Shown here: piece by piece, positions 7,925 to 16,708 of the stretch
Position numbering within the stretch: the stretch's first letter is position 1
Layout: each line of letters begins with the position of its first letter
Translations under genes and position numbers: made by a program
Source of the DNA: CAYSWV01 sp964434865
Lineage (GTDB): Bacteria; Cyanobacteriota; Cyanobacteriia; Thermostichales; Thermostichaceae
Direction: 5' to 3'
NCBI GenBank assembly: GCA_964434865.1
Contig: CAYSWV010000003.1
Span: 107,397-171,396, forward strand
DNA: 64,000 nucleotides
The notes under the pieces: model-generated
What the model was told of the DNA's origin: nothing
What the model saw: only the letters and a program-made list of their open reading frames with translations
Databases searched by the model: none

Positions 7925-9748
7925 ATGGTAGGCTGGACACACTATTTGTTTAAGCAGGTTACTCAACTCAGAGTCAAGTTACTTTTGCTTACTTTAGGCG
8001 TTAGTAGTAGCTTAGTGAGTTGTGGCGAGAATCCTGTCACCAATAATCCTATCAGTGCGGGAGGTGCTGGAACTCGGGTTCAAACCCCTGAGACAAGGCC
8101 TTTCTCTGAGCTAAACCCTGGTGAAGATCCAGTGTCTAAAAGTCTAGTAGGTACCTTTATTTTAACACCTGAGCAGTTGGAGATTGCTGCTAGCTCTGAG
8201 TTAACCCTTCCAGCTAGTGAAGTTAACCCTTGTGTTGAATGTTATGGCTTACCTTTGACTCCCGAAGCTTTAGCCCAATTTGCCACCTCTTCTGATGTTA
8301 AAGGACTTGGATCCTTTTTGCCTGATGATTTTAAACTGGTCTTAAAAACTCAGATTCCAGATACCAATCCAGTGGGCAAAGTGGTTTTATCAACTCGATT
8401 TGAACTCAGTACCTTGACCCAATTAATCAATCCTGGAAATGGAGCTCGCTTAGAGATCACTCAAGCCTATCTCCAAGATGCTCAAACCGATCCTCAGTCT
8501 GTTAGTGAAGCTATTGAAATTTCTGATCCTGTCGATTTTGAATCAAAGCAAATTAACCAAGGTCAGTCTGGTACAGAGTCGATTGAACTCACCTTTGAGA
8601 CCGCTAACTTTCAGCCTCGATTTCTAAAACTTGAAGCTATTATAACATCACCCATTCCGGGTCAAGGTCTTGGAAAGGTTCAAGTTCCTGGTGATGACCA
8701 AATTTACTACGGCACAACGTTTCACCATCAGGAGGCTCCACCGAATCAAGCTCAACTCAAGGCTTATTTTGAAGGGACAAGCAAGTCAGCCGCTTGGATT
8801 GGGATTGAACAAGACTGGCAAGCCGATCGAGCATTTCCGACAACAGCTGCTCAACAAATTTTAGAGGCTGGCTCCATTCCTTACTTGCGACTGATGCTAC
8901 CTCAGGACATTGTGATCGAGGCCAATTCGGAGCAACAATCACCTTTACAGGCGATCATTGATGGTGAGCAAGATTCTGACTGGCAAGCTTGGGCTCAAGA
9001 GATCAAAGCCTTAAACCAGCCCATCCTCATTGCCTTGGGCTACCTTGATCCCGCTAATAGTTCACCTGTTGAACCTGAAAGTTTGGAGCGTCAGCTAAAA
9101 GCCTATCGACACATTATTCAGGTTACTCGACAGCAAGCTGTAGATACGGTGTTATGGATTTATCACCCCAATGTTGATCAGCCTGATAGTGCTGCCGCTT
9201 ATCCTGGGGATGAGTTTATTGACTGGTTAGGTTTTGACCTTTATGTTAATCGGGCTAATCTCTCTAGTGATCCACCGCAATCTCTCAACTCCCCGCCACC
9301 CTCAACTTTTGCGGCTCCTATCGATGGCTTGGAAACCGTGACGCTAGAGGATTCAGGTCCCCAACTCTGGCAATCTTTTCAAGTATTGATGGACCAGACC
9401 TACCCTAAAGTCGCGGCTTTAAGCTCAGGTAAACCCATTGTCTTATCTGGATTTGCTCCACTTGATCCACCCGATGCAACTACCGAAAAACAAGGGGCAG
9501 CTTGGGTTAAACAAACATTAACTGATTTGGTTTCAAAGCGATGGCCCCGTTTAATTGGTTTTACCTGGGATAATACTTACTGGCCCGTTGATCAGTCGAT
9601 CGAATTGAGAACTGTCTTTACAGAAGCCTTAGCTTCAGAGCAAATTTTAGGTCAAGTGATCACCCAACCTACAGCCACAACTCAACCCACACCTATCCCC
9701 TCCCCAGCGACACCCCCCCCTTGGGGCGAGACGCCAGGCATACGTTAG
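7925..9748 (+). CDS. GH26-like lipoprotein, probably non-catalytic, 3' end disrupted by assembly gap
   Basis: 607 residues as read. A lipobox LVSC with Cys33 follows a hydrophobic stretch, so it is an outer-surface or periplasmic lipoprotein. Residues about 275-560 look like a GH26 (beta-mannanase) TIM barrel: WIGIEQDW, VLWIYHPN, WLGFDLYVN, and GFTWDN near the end. The acid/base HE motif and the nucleophile Glu that normally follows KPI are not seen; the latter region reads GKPIVLSGF. This suggests a pseudo-enzyme. The frame ends in a Pro/Thr-rich tail right after a run of eight C residues, 10 bases before an N gap; the tail resumes beyond the gap in another frame, so the annotated stop is probably an assembly artefact. 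Confidence 0.72.
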   Translation: MVGWTHYLFKQVTQLRVKLLLLTLGVSSSLVSCGENPVTNNPISAGGAGTRVQTPETRPFSELNPGEDPVSKSLVGTFILTPEQLEIAASSELTLPASEVNPCVECYGLPLTPEALAQFATSSDVKGLGSFLPDDFKLVLKTQIPDTNPVGKVVLSTRFELSTLTQLINPGNGARLEITQAYLQDAQTDPQSVSEAIEISDPVDFESKQINQGQSGTESIELTFETANFQPRFLKLEAIITSPIPGQGLGKVQVPGDDQIYYGTTFHHQEAPPNQAQLKAYFEGTSKSAAWIGIEQDWQADRAFPTTAAQQILEAGSIPYLRLMLPQDIVIEANSEQQSPLQAIIDGEQDSDWQAWAQEIKALNQPILIALGYLDPANSSPVEPESLERQLKAYRHIIQVTRQQAVDTVLWIYHPNVDQPDSAAAYPGDEFIDWLGFDLYVNRANLSSDPPQSLNSPPPSTFAAPIDGLETVTLEDSGPQLWQSFQVLMDQTYPKVAALSSGKPIVLSGFAPLDPPDATTEKQGAAWVKQTLTDLVSKRWPRLIGFTWDNTYWPVDQSIELRTVFTEALASEQILGQVITQPTATTQPTPIPSPATPPPWGETPGIR

Positions 9749-9758
9749 GGACCCAAGC

Positions 9759-9768
9759 NNNNNNNNNN
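9759..9768. other. Assembly gap of 10 N
   Basis: Ten undetermined bases inside a Pro/Thr-rich coding stretch. The 38 bases before the gap (9721-9758) fit the Pro/Thr pattern in no frame and carry short complementary ends (CTTGGG/CCCAAG), as a mis-joined contig end might. The true gap length is unknown. Confidence 0.95.
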
Positions 9769-9930
9769 TCTGCAGAGACTCCTGTCAATCGTGATTCTCC
9801 ATCGCCCAGTGTGACCTCAACAGCACCCCATCCTACCCCGGCTGGTAACGCTACTACTCCTGTTCCAGGAAAACCCGTTCCCCCAGTCCTCAAAACACCT
9901 ACTCCTATCCCTGGGCAGGCCCTCAACTGA
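9769..9930 (+). pseudogene. Pro/Thr-rich C-terminal fragment of the GH26-like lipoprotein
   Basis: After the gap the frame encodes about 50 residues rich in Pro, Thr and Ser (SAETPVNRDSPSPSV, then TPVPGKPVPP) and stops at 9930. Composition matches the tail TATTQPTPIPSPATPPP before the gap. I read it as the real C-terminus of the lipoprotein, separated by the gap and a C-run frame slip. It has no start codon of its own. It is marked pseudogene only because it is a fragment in this assembly. Confidence 0.6.
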
Positions 9931-10045
9931 AATTGCAGTGGCACTGGTTCAAAATGATCAAAAGTCTTAGTGATACAACCCAGATCAATACTCAGGTAAG
10001 ATTAACGGACAGCAAGATTAACTTCTGAACAGAGTTCAGTCATTT

Positions 10046-11722
10046 TCAAGATTGACATTGAGCACATAGATCCAAGATCAAATCAAATCTGAAATTATCA
10101 ATCCAGTCCATCAAAACTAAGCGTAAATGATGGTGAGAATCAGGAATTTGTTGGATCAATTCTAGAGTAGCGGTATCTCGAGCCACCGTAGCTGCATCTT
10201 GTAGTTTTTGAATCCATGTTGGGGACATAATCTGAAGATCTTGAGCAGTCACACCAGTAGCCACATCTACTATCTGGGTCAGTTGATCAGAGTTTGATTC
10301 ATAGAGGTATTGAACACCTAAGTGATAGGCTATAGTTTCAAAAATAGTTTGTTCTTGATAGGGCTTACTCACAAATCCATCACAACCTTCAGCTAAGACC
10401 GACTGTCGTTCGTGATCAAGCGCTGCGGCGGTTAGAGCAATGATAATCGTTTTATTCAGCGCATCACCTTCCTGCTGCCGAATGGCTTGGGTAGCTTCTC
10501 GGCCTCCCATAACAGGCATTCTCATATCCATCCAGATCAAATGGGGCTTCCATGTTTGCCACACTCTTAGAGCATCCGAACCATTCACAGCTGCTTGAGT
10601 TTCAAACCCAATTCGAGTCAAGAGCTGAACCAGAAGCTCTCGGCTATCCAAACGATCATCAACTACTAATAATCGGTAAACTGGCTGGTGAGGGGCTAGC
10701 CCTATGACACGCTGTGGAGTTAATTCTCGTTTAATAAAAGCAGGGTCGGCACAGTGGGCTTTGAGTTTAACCAAGAAAGTGGTTCCGTGACCTCGTTCAC
10801 TGGTGACTTCAATATCTCCTCCCATCAGTTGAGCAAATTTTCGACTGATAGTTAATCCTAAGCCAGTACCTGTCTGTGCTTTAATCCCGCTTTCAGTTTG
10901 CATAAAGGGCTGGAAGAGTTGTTTTAGATCTGATGGAGAAATACCTTCCCCTGTATCTTGAATCTCAAAATTTAAAGTTACTCTATCAGCTTCGGTTTCT
11001 GCAGTAGCCCTGAGTGCAATGCTACCCTGCTCAGTAAATTTCAGGGCATTACTCAATAAATTAACTAGAATTTGACGGATCTTACTTTCATCGCTATTAA
11101 TATACTGAGGGACTGTAGGTGCTCTTTCAATCATAAAGACTAGCATCTTATCCTCTATCCTAGACCGAAACAGCTCATCTAGGGCTTGGATTGTTTGAAA
11201 TAAATTGAATACCTCAGAGTTCAATTCGATTCGACCTGCTTCAATTTTAGACAGGTCCAGAATATCATTGATCAAACGTAATAAGTACTCACCGCTGCGA
11301 TTAATAATGTTGAGGGATTTCTTTTGGTGAGAGGTCAAGTTTGGATCTCGATCCATCAATTGACTAAACCCTAAGATAGCATTCAGAGGCGTTCTTAATT
11401 CATGGCTCATGTTAGCCAGAAATAAACTTTTAGCCTGATTCGCTTGTTCAGCGGCTTCTTTAGCATATCGTAGTTGCTCATTCAAATCATGCAGTTGGGT
11501 TTCAATCGTATCCGCATGAGTTGTTGTCGTATCTAGCATGAGTTCCAAATCAGCTTTCTCTTCTTTGAGAACAGTTAAGTCATTCTGGAGAGTTTGAATA
11601 ATAGCAAGCAGGTCTGTAACAGATTGACCTTGACCTAATACATCATGGCTTGACACAACCGATCCCTCAGCACTAGATCCTGGCACCCTTATGAGTCTAC
11701 CTATAAGCTCATCAACACTCAT
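10046..11722 (-). CDS. Hybrid sensor histidine kinase / response regulator
   Basis: 558 residues, no membrane segment. A coiled coil (about 35-98) leads into HisKA with the phospho-accepting His107 in MSHELRTPLN. The HATPase_c domain is complete: N box LLSNALKFTEQG (222-233), G1 DTGEGI, F box FQPFMQ, G2 GTGLGL. A receiver domain follows (about 348-470) with the acidic pair VVDD and phospho-acceptor Asp399 in IWMDMRMPVMGG. The last 80 residues form a helical tail of the kind seen in many cyanobacterial hybrid kinases. The sensory input is not in this protein, so it may dock on a partner sensor. It lies downstream of psaL but is separated by a terminator. Confidence 0.92.
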   Translation of the reverse strand: MSVDELIGRLIRVPGSSAEGSVVSSHDVLGQGQSVTDLLAIIQTLQNDLTVLKEEKADLELMLDTTTTHADTIETQLHDLNEQLRYAKEAAEQANQAKSLFLANMSHELRTPLNAILGFSQLMDRDPNLTSHQKKSLNIINRSGEYLLRLINDILDLSKIEAGRIELNSEVFNLFQTIQALDELFRSRIEDKMLVFMIERAPTVPQYINSDESKIRQILVNLLSNALKFTEQGSIALRATAETEADRVTLNFEIQDTGEGISPSDLKQLFQPFMQTESGIKAQTGTGLGLTISRKFAQLMGGDIEVTSERGHGTTFLVKLKAHCADPAFIKRELTPQRVIGLAPHQPVYRLLVVDDRLDSRELLVQLLTRIGFETQAAVNGSDALRVWQTWKPHLIWMDMRMPVMGGREATQAIRQQEGDALNKTIIIALTAAALDHERQSVLAEGCDGFVSKPYQEQTIFETIAYHLGVQYLYESNSDQLTQIVDVATGVTAQDLQIMSPTWIQKLQDAATVARDTATLELIQQIPDSHHHLRLVLMDWIDNFRFDLILDLCAQCQS

Positions 11723-11845
11723 AAGCTTACCAATTGCAGCTTACCCCGAGATGAGATACTGCTTGATGTATAAATACTAGCTTGCAGGTGACTTGCACTG
11801 ATTAAGTCTATTTAAGAATAGGATAAGGCGAGTATGTGTCTGCAC

Positions 11846-11867
11846 AAAAAAGAGGTGGATAGCCACC
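11846..11867 (-). terminator. Rho-independent terminator after psaL
   Basis: On the minus strand the RNA reads GGTGG CTAT CCACC followed by TCTTTTTT: a five-base stem extendable by one pair, a four-base loop and a U-run. It lies 28 bases past the psaL stop codon and so ends the psaF-psaJ-psaL transcript, separating it from the hybrid kinase. Confidence 0.8.
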
Positions 11868-11895
11868 CCCAGAGAAAACTTAGACGCATTGAGAG

Positions 11896-12360
11896 CTAGA
11901 GAGCCAGATTAAATCCACTGAGCACTAGATCAGAATTGGTGAGTAAAAGGTAAGCAACCACAGCACCACCGATACCACCAATCAAGAACCCTGATGAAAA
12001 TTCACTCCAGCCTTCTGAATCGCCAACCACTGTATTGGTTAACTTTGTCGCATAGCCATAGATGGAGAGTGCCATGGTCATCAGTAGAACCACAGCACTG
12101 GCCGCCAAAAGGCCGATTACCGGTCCAACGGCTTCAGCACGTAGGGGTCCTAGAAGAGTAAAAGGTCCTACTAACCAGTACCCATGAGCCATTCCAATTT
12201 CTAACCCACGAGAAATCGGGGCCAAGCCAGGACGATTGATGGGCAACCACTTGATAAAGAGCTGAATAGGAGCCGTATTGTTAACTGGAGTTAGAAAGGT
12301 ACCAATTTGAGGATCCCCATCGGGGATGGTGACGTACTCTCGTGAGGTGACTTGAACCAT
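11896..12360 (-). CDS. psaL: Photosystem I reaction centre subunit XI
   Basis: 154 residues with the PsaL signature: PINRPGLAPISRGLEIGMAHGY, VGPFTLLGPLRAE and SEGWSEFSSGFLIGG, with three membrane helices. PsaL binds chlorophyll and mediates trimer or tetramer contacts between photosystem I complexes in the thylakoid. I start at the ATG at 12360, where AAGGA stands about 10 bases upstream; the frame stays open to 12405, but those residues look non-coding. Third gene of the psaF-psaJ-psaL cluster, 101 bases after psaJ. No psaI was found next to it, although psaL and psaI are often neighbours in cyanobacteria. Confidence 0.95.
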   Translation of the reverse strand: MVQVTSREYVTIPDGDPQIGTFLTPVNNTAPIQLFIKWLPINRPGLAPISRGLEIGMAHGYWLVGPFTLLGPLRAEAVGPVIGLLAASAVVLLMTMALSIYGYATKLTNTVVGDSEGWSEFSSGFLIGGIGGAVVAYLLLTNSDLVLSGFNLAL

Positions 12361-12461
12361 AAATGTTGTGTCCTTTACACGATAAGAAATAACAAATGAT
12401 CCCAAGCAATCGGCGTCCGTGGGATCGATGAGCGGAAAGGGTCATTGCATGGACCTGAACC

Positions 12462-12584
12462 TTAGGGTAGTGTCAGAACATCAGGGAAAAAGCGATTGAT
12501 CTCAATAAAGAGACCCAAAATGAATGTCGAGAACAAAACCAAAGCTACAGGTGCTGTTGAGAGAAATTTCAAGAAGTCTGCCAT
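12462..12584 (-). CDS. psaJ: Photosystem I subunit IX
   Basis: A 40-residue gene found by translating the gap between psaF and psaL: it starts MADFLKFLSTAPVALVLF and ends FIEINRFFPDVLTLP. The STAPV motif, the single hydrophobic helix and the E-x-NRF-x-PD ending are typical of PsaJ. PsaJ is a one-helix thylakoid protein that stabilises PsaF. It lies 81 bases downstream of psaF and 101 bases upstream of psaL, all on the minus strand. Confidence 0.95.
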   Translation of the reverse strand: MADFLKFLSTAPVALVLFSTFILGLFIEINRFFPDVLTLP

Positions 12585-12665
12585 TTGTCTTACCTATGTA
12601 TGAAATCTGATCATCAACGAGTTTATTAGACCAGCTTGCTATCCGCGACTTGCCAGCTATCACAG

Positions 12666-13229
12666 TTAGCGAGGTGAGATGGGCACTGCTTCTTCTTTTT
12701 CACGGATCGTACCACTAGCAATTTCCTTGAAAGCTACCAGTGGCCAAGCAAGGGCTTGCACAAAGCACTGAGCTGCCAGTTGAACATCAATAGTGCTTTC
12801 TTTCATTTCTGGATCTTTGTCTTGACGCACCGTGATCAGGTAAGAGCGACCCGCCCAACCTAACCAGCCCGAAATGTACAAGAAGAGCAGTCCTGGGATA
12901 ATAAATTCTCCGGCGTGGTTCAGACGACCATCGGTCACTAAGTGAGGCAGTCCTTCTTCGCCACATAAGAGTGAACTGTAACGCTCAAATCGCTTGGCCG
13001 CTTGATCTAACTTACGTTCATAGAGCTTGGCCGAGCTGCTACCAGGCTCAAAACTCATTGCTTTGGCTTCCAACTCACTCAAGCGATCATCTAACCGCTC
13101 CTGAAAGGCTGGAACCTCACTACAACGTTGCAACCCGATCAGCGCCTCAGCCCTTGCTGTGTTGGCAAAGCTGCAGACTAAACCAACTGCAATTGCCAAT
13201 GCCATCATTAGGCTCAATAGTTTTCGCAT
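12666..13229 (-). CDS. psaF: Photosystem I reaction centre subunit III (plastocyanin/cytochrome c6 docking)
   Basis: 187 residues. A signal peptide of about 27 residues ends TARA, then the mature protein starts EALIGLQRCSEVPAF, the conserved PsaF N-terminus on the lumenal side. Two cysteines (QRC and LLCGEEG) match the PsaF pair. Further motifs are LPHLVTDGR, EFIIPGLLFLYISGWLGWAGRSYL with the main membrane helix, and a charged C-terminal end. It is about 20 residues longer than many homologues, at the C-terminus. First gene of psaF-psaJ-psaL and divergent from tsaD. Confidence 0.96.
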   Translation of the reverse strand: MRKLLSLMMALAIAVGLVCSFANTARAEALIGLQRCSEVPAFQERLDDRLSELEAKAMSFEPGSSSAKLYERKLDQAAKRFERYSSLLCGEEGLPHLVTDGRLNHAGEFIIPGLLFLYISGWLGWAGRSYLITVRQDKDPEMKESTIDVQLAAQCFVQALAWPLVAFKEIASGTIREKEEAVPISPR

Positions 13230-13496
13230 AGATAACCGATCCTCGATATCCGAAATGACAGTGGGGTGGAACTGGATAGTTGGGATAAAAATGTAACGAT
13301 GGCTTAAGCTAAGTAAAGTTGAGTTTACGCATCTCTAGACAACCTCCCTTCAGAGAGTGTGAAAGATGAGTGTGACTCAGCTTAATGACAGCCAACTAAC
13401 TCAATGGTTTGTACCATACTTCGGTCTCAGGGCCGACCGGGAGGGATACAAATCTTAAGACAGCCATCATGTTGTTCAGCCCCATTTTTTGGCCAT

Positions 13497-14522
13497 ATGT
13501 CTACTATTCTTGGGATCGAAACCAGTTGTGATGAAACAGCAGCGGCGATCGTAATAAATCGACATATTCTCAGCTCGGTGGTAGCCTCCCAAATTGAGAT
13601 CCATCGGCCCTTTGGAGGGGTAGTGCCTGAGGTGGCTTCTCGTCAACATGTTGATGGGATCCAAGATGTGATTATTCAAGCTCTAGATCAGGCTCAGATC
13701 ACGGTCTCTGAGGTAGATGCTATTGCTGTCACCTGTGCTCCAGGACTCGTTGGATCGCTGCTGATCGGCCTGATGGCTGCTAAAACCCTAGCCTTAGTCC
13801 ATCAAAAGCCTTTAATTGGGATTCACCACCTTGAAGGTCATTTATTTAGTGGTCTGCTCACTGCTCCTGACTTGGAACCTCCCTGTCTCTGTCTTCTAGT
13901 TTCAGGAGGCCACACCAGTTTGGTTCATGTTCCCACTTGGGGTATTTATCAGACAGTAGGCCAAACTCGGGATGATGCTGCTGGAGAAGCCTTTGATAAA
14001 GTTGCTCGCCTATTAGACTTAGGTTATCCTGGCGGACCTGCTATTGATCGACTGGCCCAGTCTGGCGATCCACATGGCTTCAAACTACCTGAGGGTAAGG
14101 TTGATCATCCCTTCGATACCAGTTTTAGTGGTTTAAAAACAGCTGTTTTACGTCTAGTTCAAAAGTGGCAACAGACAGAGGTTGAACTCCCTAAAGCTGA
14201 TATTGCAGCTAGTTTTCAAGCAACAGTGACTCAGGTTTTGACTCGCAAGACGATAGCTTGTGCCCAAAGTCTGCAGGTGCCGACTGTTTTACTGACGGGG
14301 GGTGTTTCAGCCAATCGAGAGCTCAGACAGCGTTTACAAGAGGCCGGAGAGGTCGCTGGCATTCGAGTGATTGTGCCTCCCCTATCTTTATGTACCGATA
14401 ATGCCGCTATGATTGCAGCAGCTGGCGAATTTCATTTTCAACAAGGAGAGTTTTCGACACTCGATCTAGGAGTTCAATCACGGATGGCCTTAGAGACGAT
14501 CAGCAGCCTTTACGCCCAGTAG
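13497..14522 (+). CDS. tsaD: tRNA N6-adenosine threonylcarbamoyltransferase
   Basis: 341 residues from MSTILGIETSCDETAAAI. The metal-binding HHLEGH motif, the LLVSGGHT phosphate loop, the GEAFDKVARLLDLGYPGGP segment and the ending TDNAAMIA identify TsaD (Gcp/YgjD/Kae1). It transfers the threonylcarbamoyl group to A37 of tRNAs reading ANN codons. The frame is open 31 codons further upstream to 13404, but the family starts at the ATG chosen here. It is divergent from psaF; the region between (13230-13496) should contain both promoters. Confidence 0.96.
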   Translation: MSTILGIETSCDETAAAIVINRHILSSVVASQIEIHRPFGGVVPEVASRQHVDGIQDVIIQALDQAQITVSEVDAIAVTCAPGLVGSLLIGLMAAKTLALVHQKPLIGIHHLEGHLFSGLLTAPDLEPPCLCLLVSGGHTSLVHVPTWGIYQTVGQTRDDAAGEAFDKVARLLDLGYPGGPAIDRLAQSGDPHGFKLPEGKVDHPFDTSFSGLKTAVLRLVQKWQQTEVELPKADIAASFQATVTQVLTRKTIACAQSLQVPTVLLTGGVSANRELRQRLQEAGEVAGIRVIVPPLSLCTDNAAMIAAAGEFHFQQGEFSTLDLGVQSRMALETISSLYAQ

Positions 14523-14615
14523 CCACCGATGACCATCGCGAGTGCCATCACCACAGATCCCCATGTGGCATCTCTTGTTCATCATTTGTGAAGCTGTTGT
14601 CCTAGGTCCAGGGTA

Positions 14616-14972
14616 CTAACCTTGGTGATCTCGTTCCAGATCATAGATAACTTTTTCAAAATACCACGTTTCCGTTTGACCTGGATTCATCTTGCGTTCC
14701 TGAGCTAGCAGACGTTCAGCCAGAGTCCAATCCCCTCGAACCAGCGTGAACATTTTTTGACGGAGGTCTTCGCTGGGCGGCTCAGGTGGGATCTCTTGTT
14801 GATCTACCCATTGATAATATTGCCGCTCACCCTCTTGGATCATTTCATCTATTAAACTCTGCGTTTGATCACCAACATCTTGAACAAACTTAGCTGTTCG
14901 ATCTAAGGTAACACTAACACTCCCAATTAAAAAGTACAGTCCCTTGCGCAGCCATAGATCCAATTCATCCAT
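14616..14972 (-). CDS. Conserved cyanobacterial hypothetical protein, 118 aa
   Basis: Small acidic protein without signal peptide. An N-terminal amphipathic or short hydrophobic helix (LRKGLYFLIGSVSVTL) is followed by a helical region, a Pro-rich linker EIPPEPPSEDLRQ and a C-terminal helix bundle. I recall similar proteins in cyanobacteria but no function. The start at 14972 has GAGG eight bases upstream; the longer frame to 14996 is less likely. It converges with tsaD. Confidence 0.65.
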   Translation of the reverse strand: MDELDLWLRKGLYFLIGSVSVTLDRTAKFVQDVGDQTQSLIDEMIQEGERQYYQWVDQQEIPPEPPSEDLRQKMFTLVRGDWTLAERLLAQERKMNPGQTETWYFEKVIYDLERDHQG

Positions 14973-15241
14973 GGGATTTACCTCTGACTCCACCACTTCG
15001 CTATACTACCCGATTCAGCCTCAGATTCTGTGATGGATTCAACACTTGACGCTAGGTTTAATTGGCTCAGAATCACCTACTTGGATCAGCCATGAGTTTG
15101 ATTAAAATAAGCGCAGGATGCAGGTATGCTTCAACTTGAGCCACAGCAGACTATACTACCCATTGAAGAATCTTTAGCCTGAGATTCTAAACATCAAAAT
15201 TGATCTGGCCAGTTCAGCTTTAGCAGGGGGCAGGGTGAGCT

Positions 15242-16603
15242 ATGAAAGATCCGGCCATCAAAGAGCCAGTCTGGAAACGATTACTAGTTATCCAACATCG
15301 ACGCCTAAGACGGTTACAACTGCCTCATGTCAGCGAAGCCGAACTTAAGGCCTTACAAGATATCCTACTGGAAGAATCTCGACCCAGCACCGCTTATTTC
15401 ATCCTGGTGATTGGATCAAGCATTATTGCTACAGCAGGGCTGCTGTCTAATAGTGCAGCGGTAATTATTGGGGCCATGATTATTGCGCCGTTGATGTTGC
15501 CAATTCGGGGCATTGCTTTAGGTATTTTAGAAGGCAATATCGTCCTGTTTTGGATCGCCTCTTATTCCATTTTGATGGGCACTGGCCTGGGTGCTACCAC
15601 AGCTTGCATCACGGGTTGGTTAGTTGATGTCAATTGGGGTAATGAGATTTTAGCGCGGACGCAGCCCAATTTATTAGATCTGGCTGTAGCCCTGGCCGCG
15701 GGTGTGGTGGGATCCTATGCCAAAGTTCGTCGTAACATCGCTGATAGCTTAGCTGGCGTCGCCATAGCAGTTGCTTTGATGCCACCTGTTTGTGTGGTTG
15801 GTTTGGGCTTGTCGGAATTGGATTGGCAGATTAGCTTGGGCGCTTTGCTACTCTATTTAACTAACTTACTGGGGATCTCCTTGGCCTGTATGGTGACCTT
15901 TCTGGTCATGGGTTATGCTCCCTTTCATCAGGCACGAGCTGCTCTAGTATGGACCATTGGCTTAGTTGGGTTATTGTCGATCCCGTTGGGTGCTAGTTTG
16001 AATCGACTCCTGGCTCAAGCTGAGTTGGAAACAGCTCTCAGGACAGCTTTATTACGAGGGACGATCACCTTCAACGAGCAGGTTCAATTATTAGAGAGTT
16101 CTTTTAATTGGGTTAGTGATCCACCTGAAGTCACTTTAGTCGTGAGAGCCAACGAAACCGTCACCTCCAGGCAGGTCGGTCTGCTAGAACAATTTGCGGA
16201 GCAGGCAACTGGACAACCGTTTCGATTAGTGTTTTTAGTCTCGCAAACTGAAGAAGTCAGAAGTGATCTCTACCCCACCCCAACCCCGCCCCCACTACCG
16301 GATCCCTTACCGACTTCAATGCCTTCAGTTACACCACAGCTTGAGCCATCATCGACATTGCCTCCCGCTCGCCCTCTATTTCCAACTGCTGGACCAGACT
16401 CTGCATCCAACCCGTCCGTTCTACCCTCCTTAGTACCCAGTCCAGACCCACGCTTGAATCCCAGTCCAAATCCCGTATCTGATGCTTCTACCCCAGAGTC
16501 CCCCAACTCGTCTCCTACCCCAGATCATCAATCCCCAATCGATTTTGTGCCAACTCTCAGACCTGATTTAGTACCAGAGTCCCTGTTCAATAATCAGCAG
16601 TAA
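15242..16603 (+). CDS. DUF389 family membrane protein with Pro-rich tail
   Basis: 453 residues. The N-terminal cytosolic helix region is followed by about six membrane helices (55-260) with the DUF389 hallmark SNSAAVIIGAMIIAPLMLPI and AVALMPPVCVVGLGLS. The remainder holds a small soluble domain, then roughly 90 residues of Pro/Ser/Thr/Asp repeats (about 345-440), such as PTPTPPPLPDPLPTS. Function of DUF389 proteins is not established; some are linked to polar lipid or solute traffic. A strong GGGTGAG sequence precedes the ATG. First gene of a long plus-strand block. Confidence 0.82.
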   Translation: MKDPAIKEPVWKRLLVIQHRRLRRLQLPHVSEAELKALQDILLEESRPSTAYFILVIGSSIIATAGLLSNSAAVIIGAMIIAPLMLPIRGIALGILEGNIVLFWIASYSILMGTGLGATTACITGWLVDVNWGNEILARTQPNLLDLAVALAAGVVGSYAKVRRNIADSLAGVAIAVALMPPVCVVGLGLSELDWQISLGALLLYLTNLLGISLACMVTFLVMGYAPFHQARAALVWTIGLVGLLSIPLGASLNRLLAQAELETALRTALLRGTITFNEQVQLLESSFNWVSDPPEVTLVVRANETVTSRQVGLLEQFAEQATGQPFRLVFLVSQTEEVRSDLYPTPTPPPLPDPLPTSMPSVTPQLEPSSTLPPARPLFPTAGPDSASNPSVLPSLVPSPDPRLNPSPNPVSDASTPESPNSSPTPDHQSPIDFVPTLRPDLVPESLFNNQQ

Positions 16604-16708
16604 GGGCATGCAGTAGCCTTTGATCGCTAATCATTGTTAAGAATTACAACTACACCCTGAAACTGTGATCCAAGCCCTGTGAGCTTATCTAGAGATCTCC
16701 TATGATAT

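Noticed and set aside
13290..13318. HLR1 (RpaB) site upstream of psaF
   Set aside because: One half (GTTACATT on the minus strand) fits, but the second half-repeat at the required spacing is missing.
14535..14575. Hairpin TGCCA...TGGCA after tsaD as a terminator
   Set aside because: Loop is long and no U-run follows.
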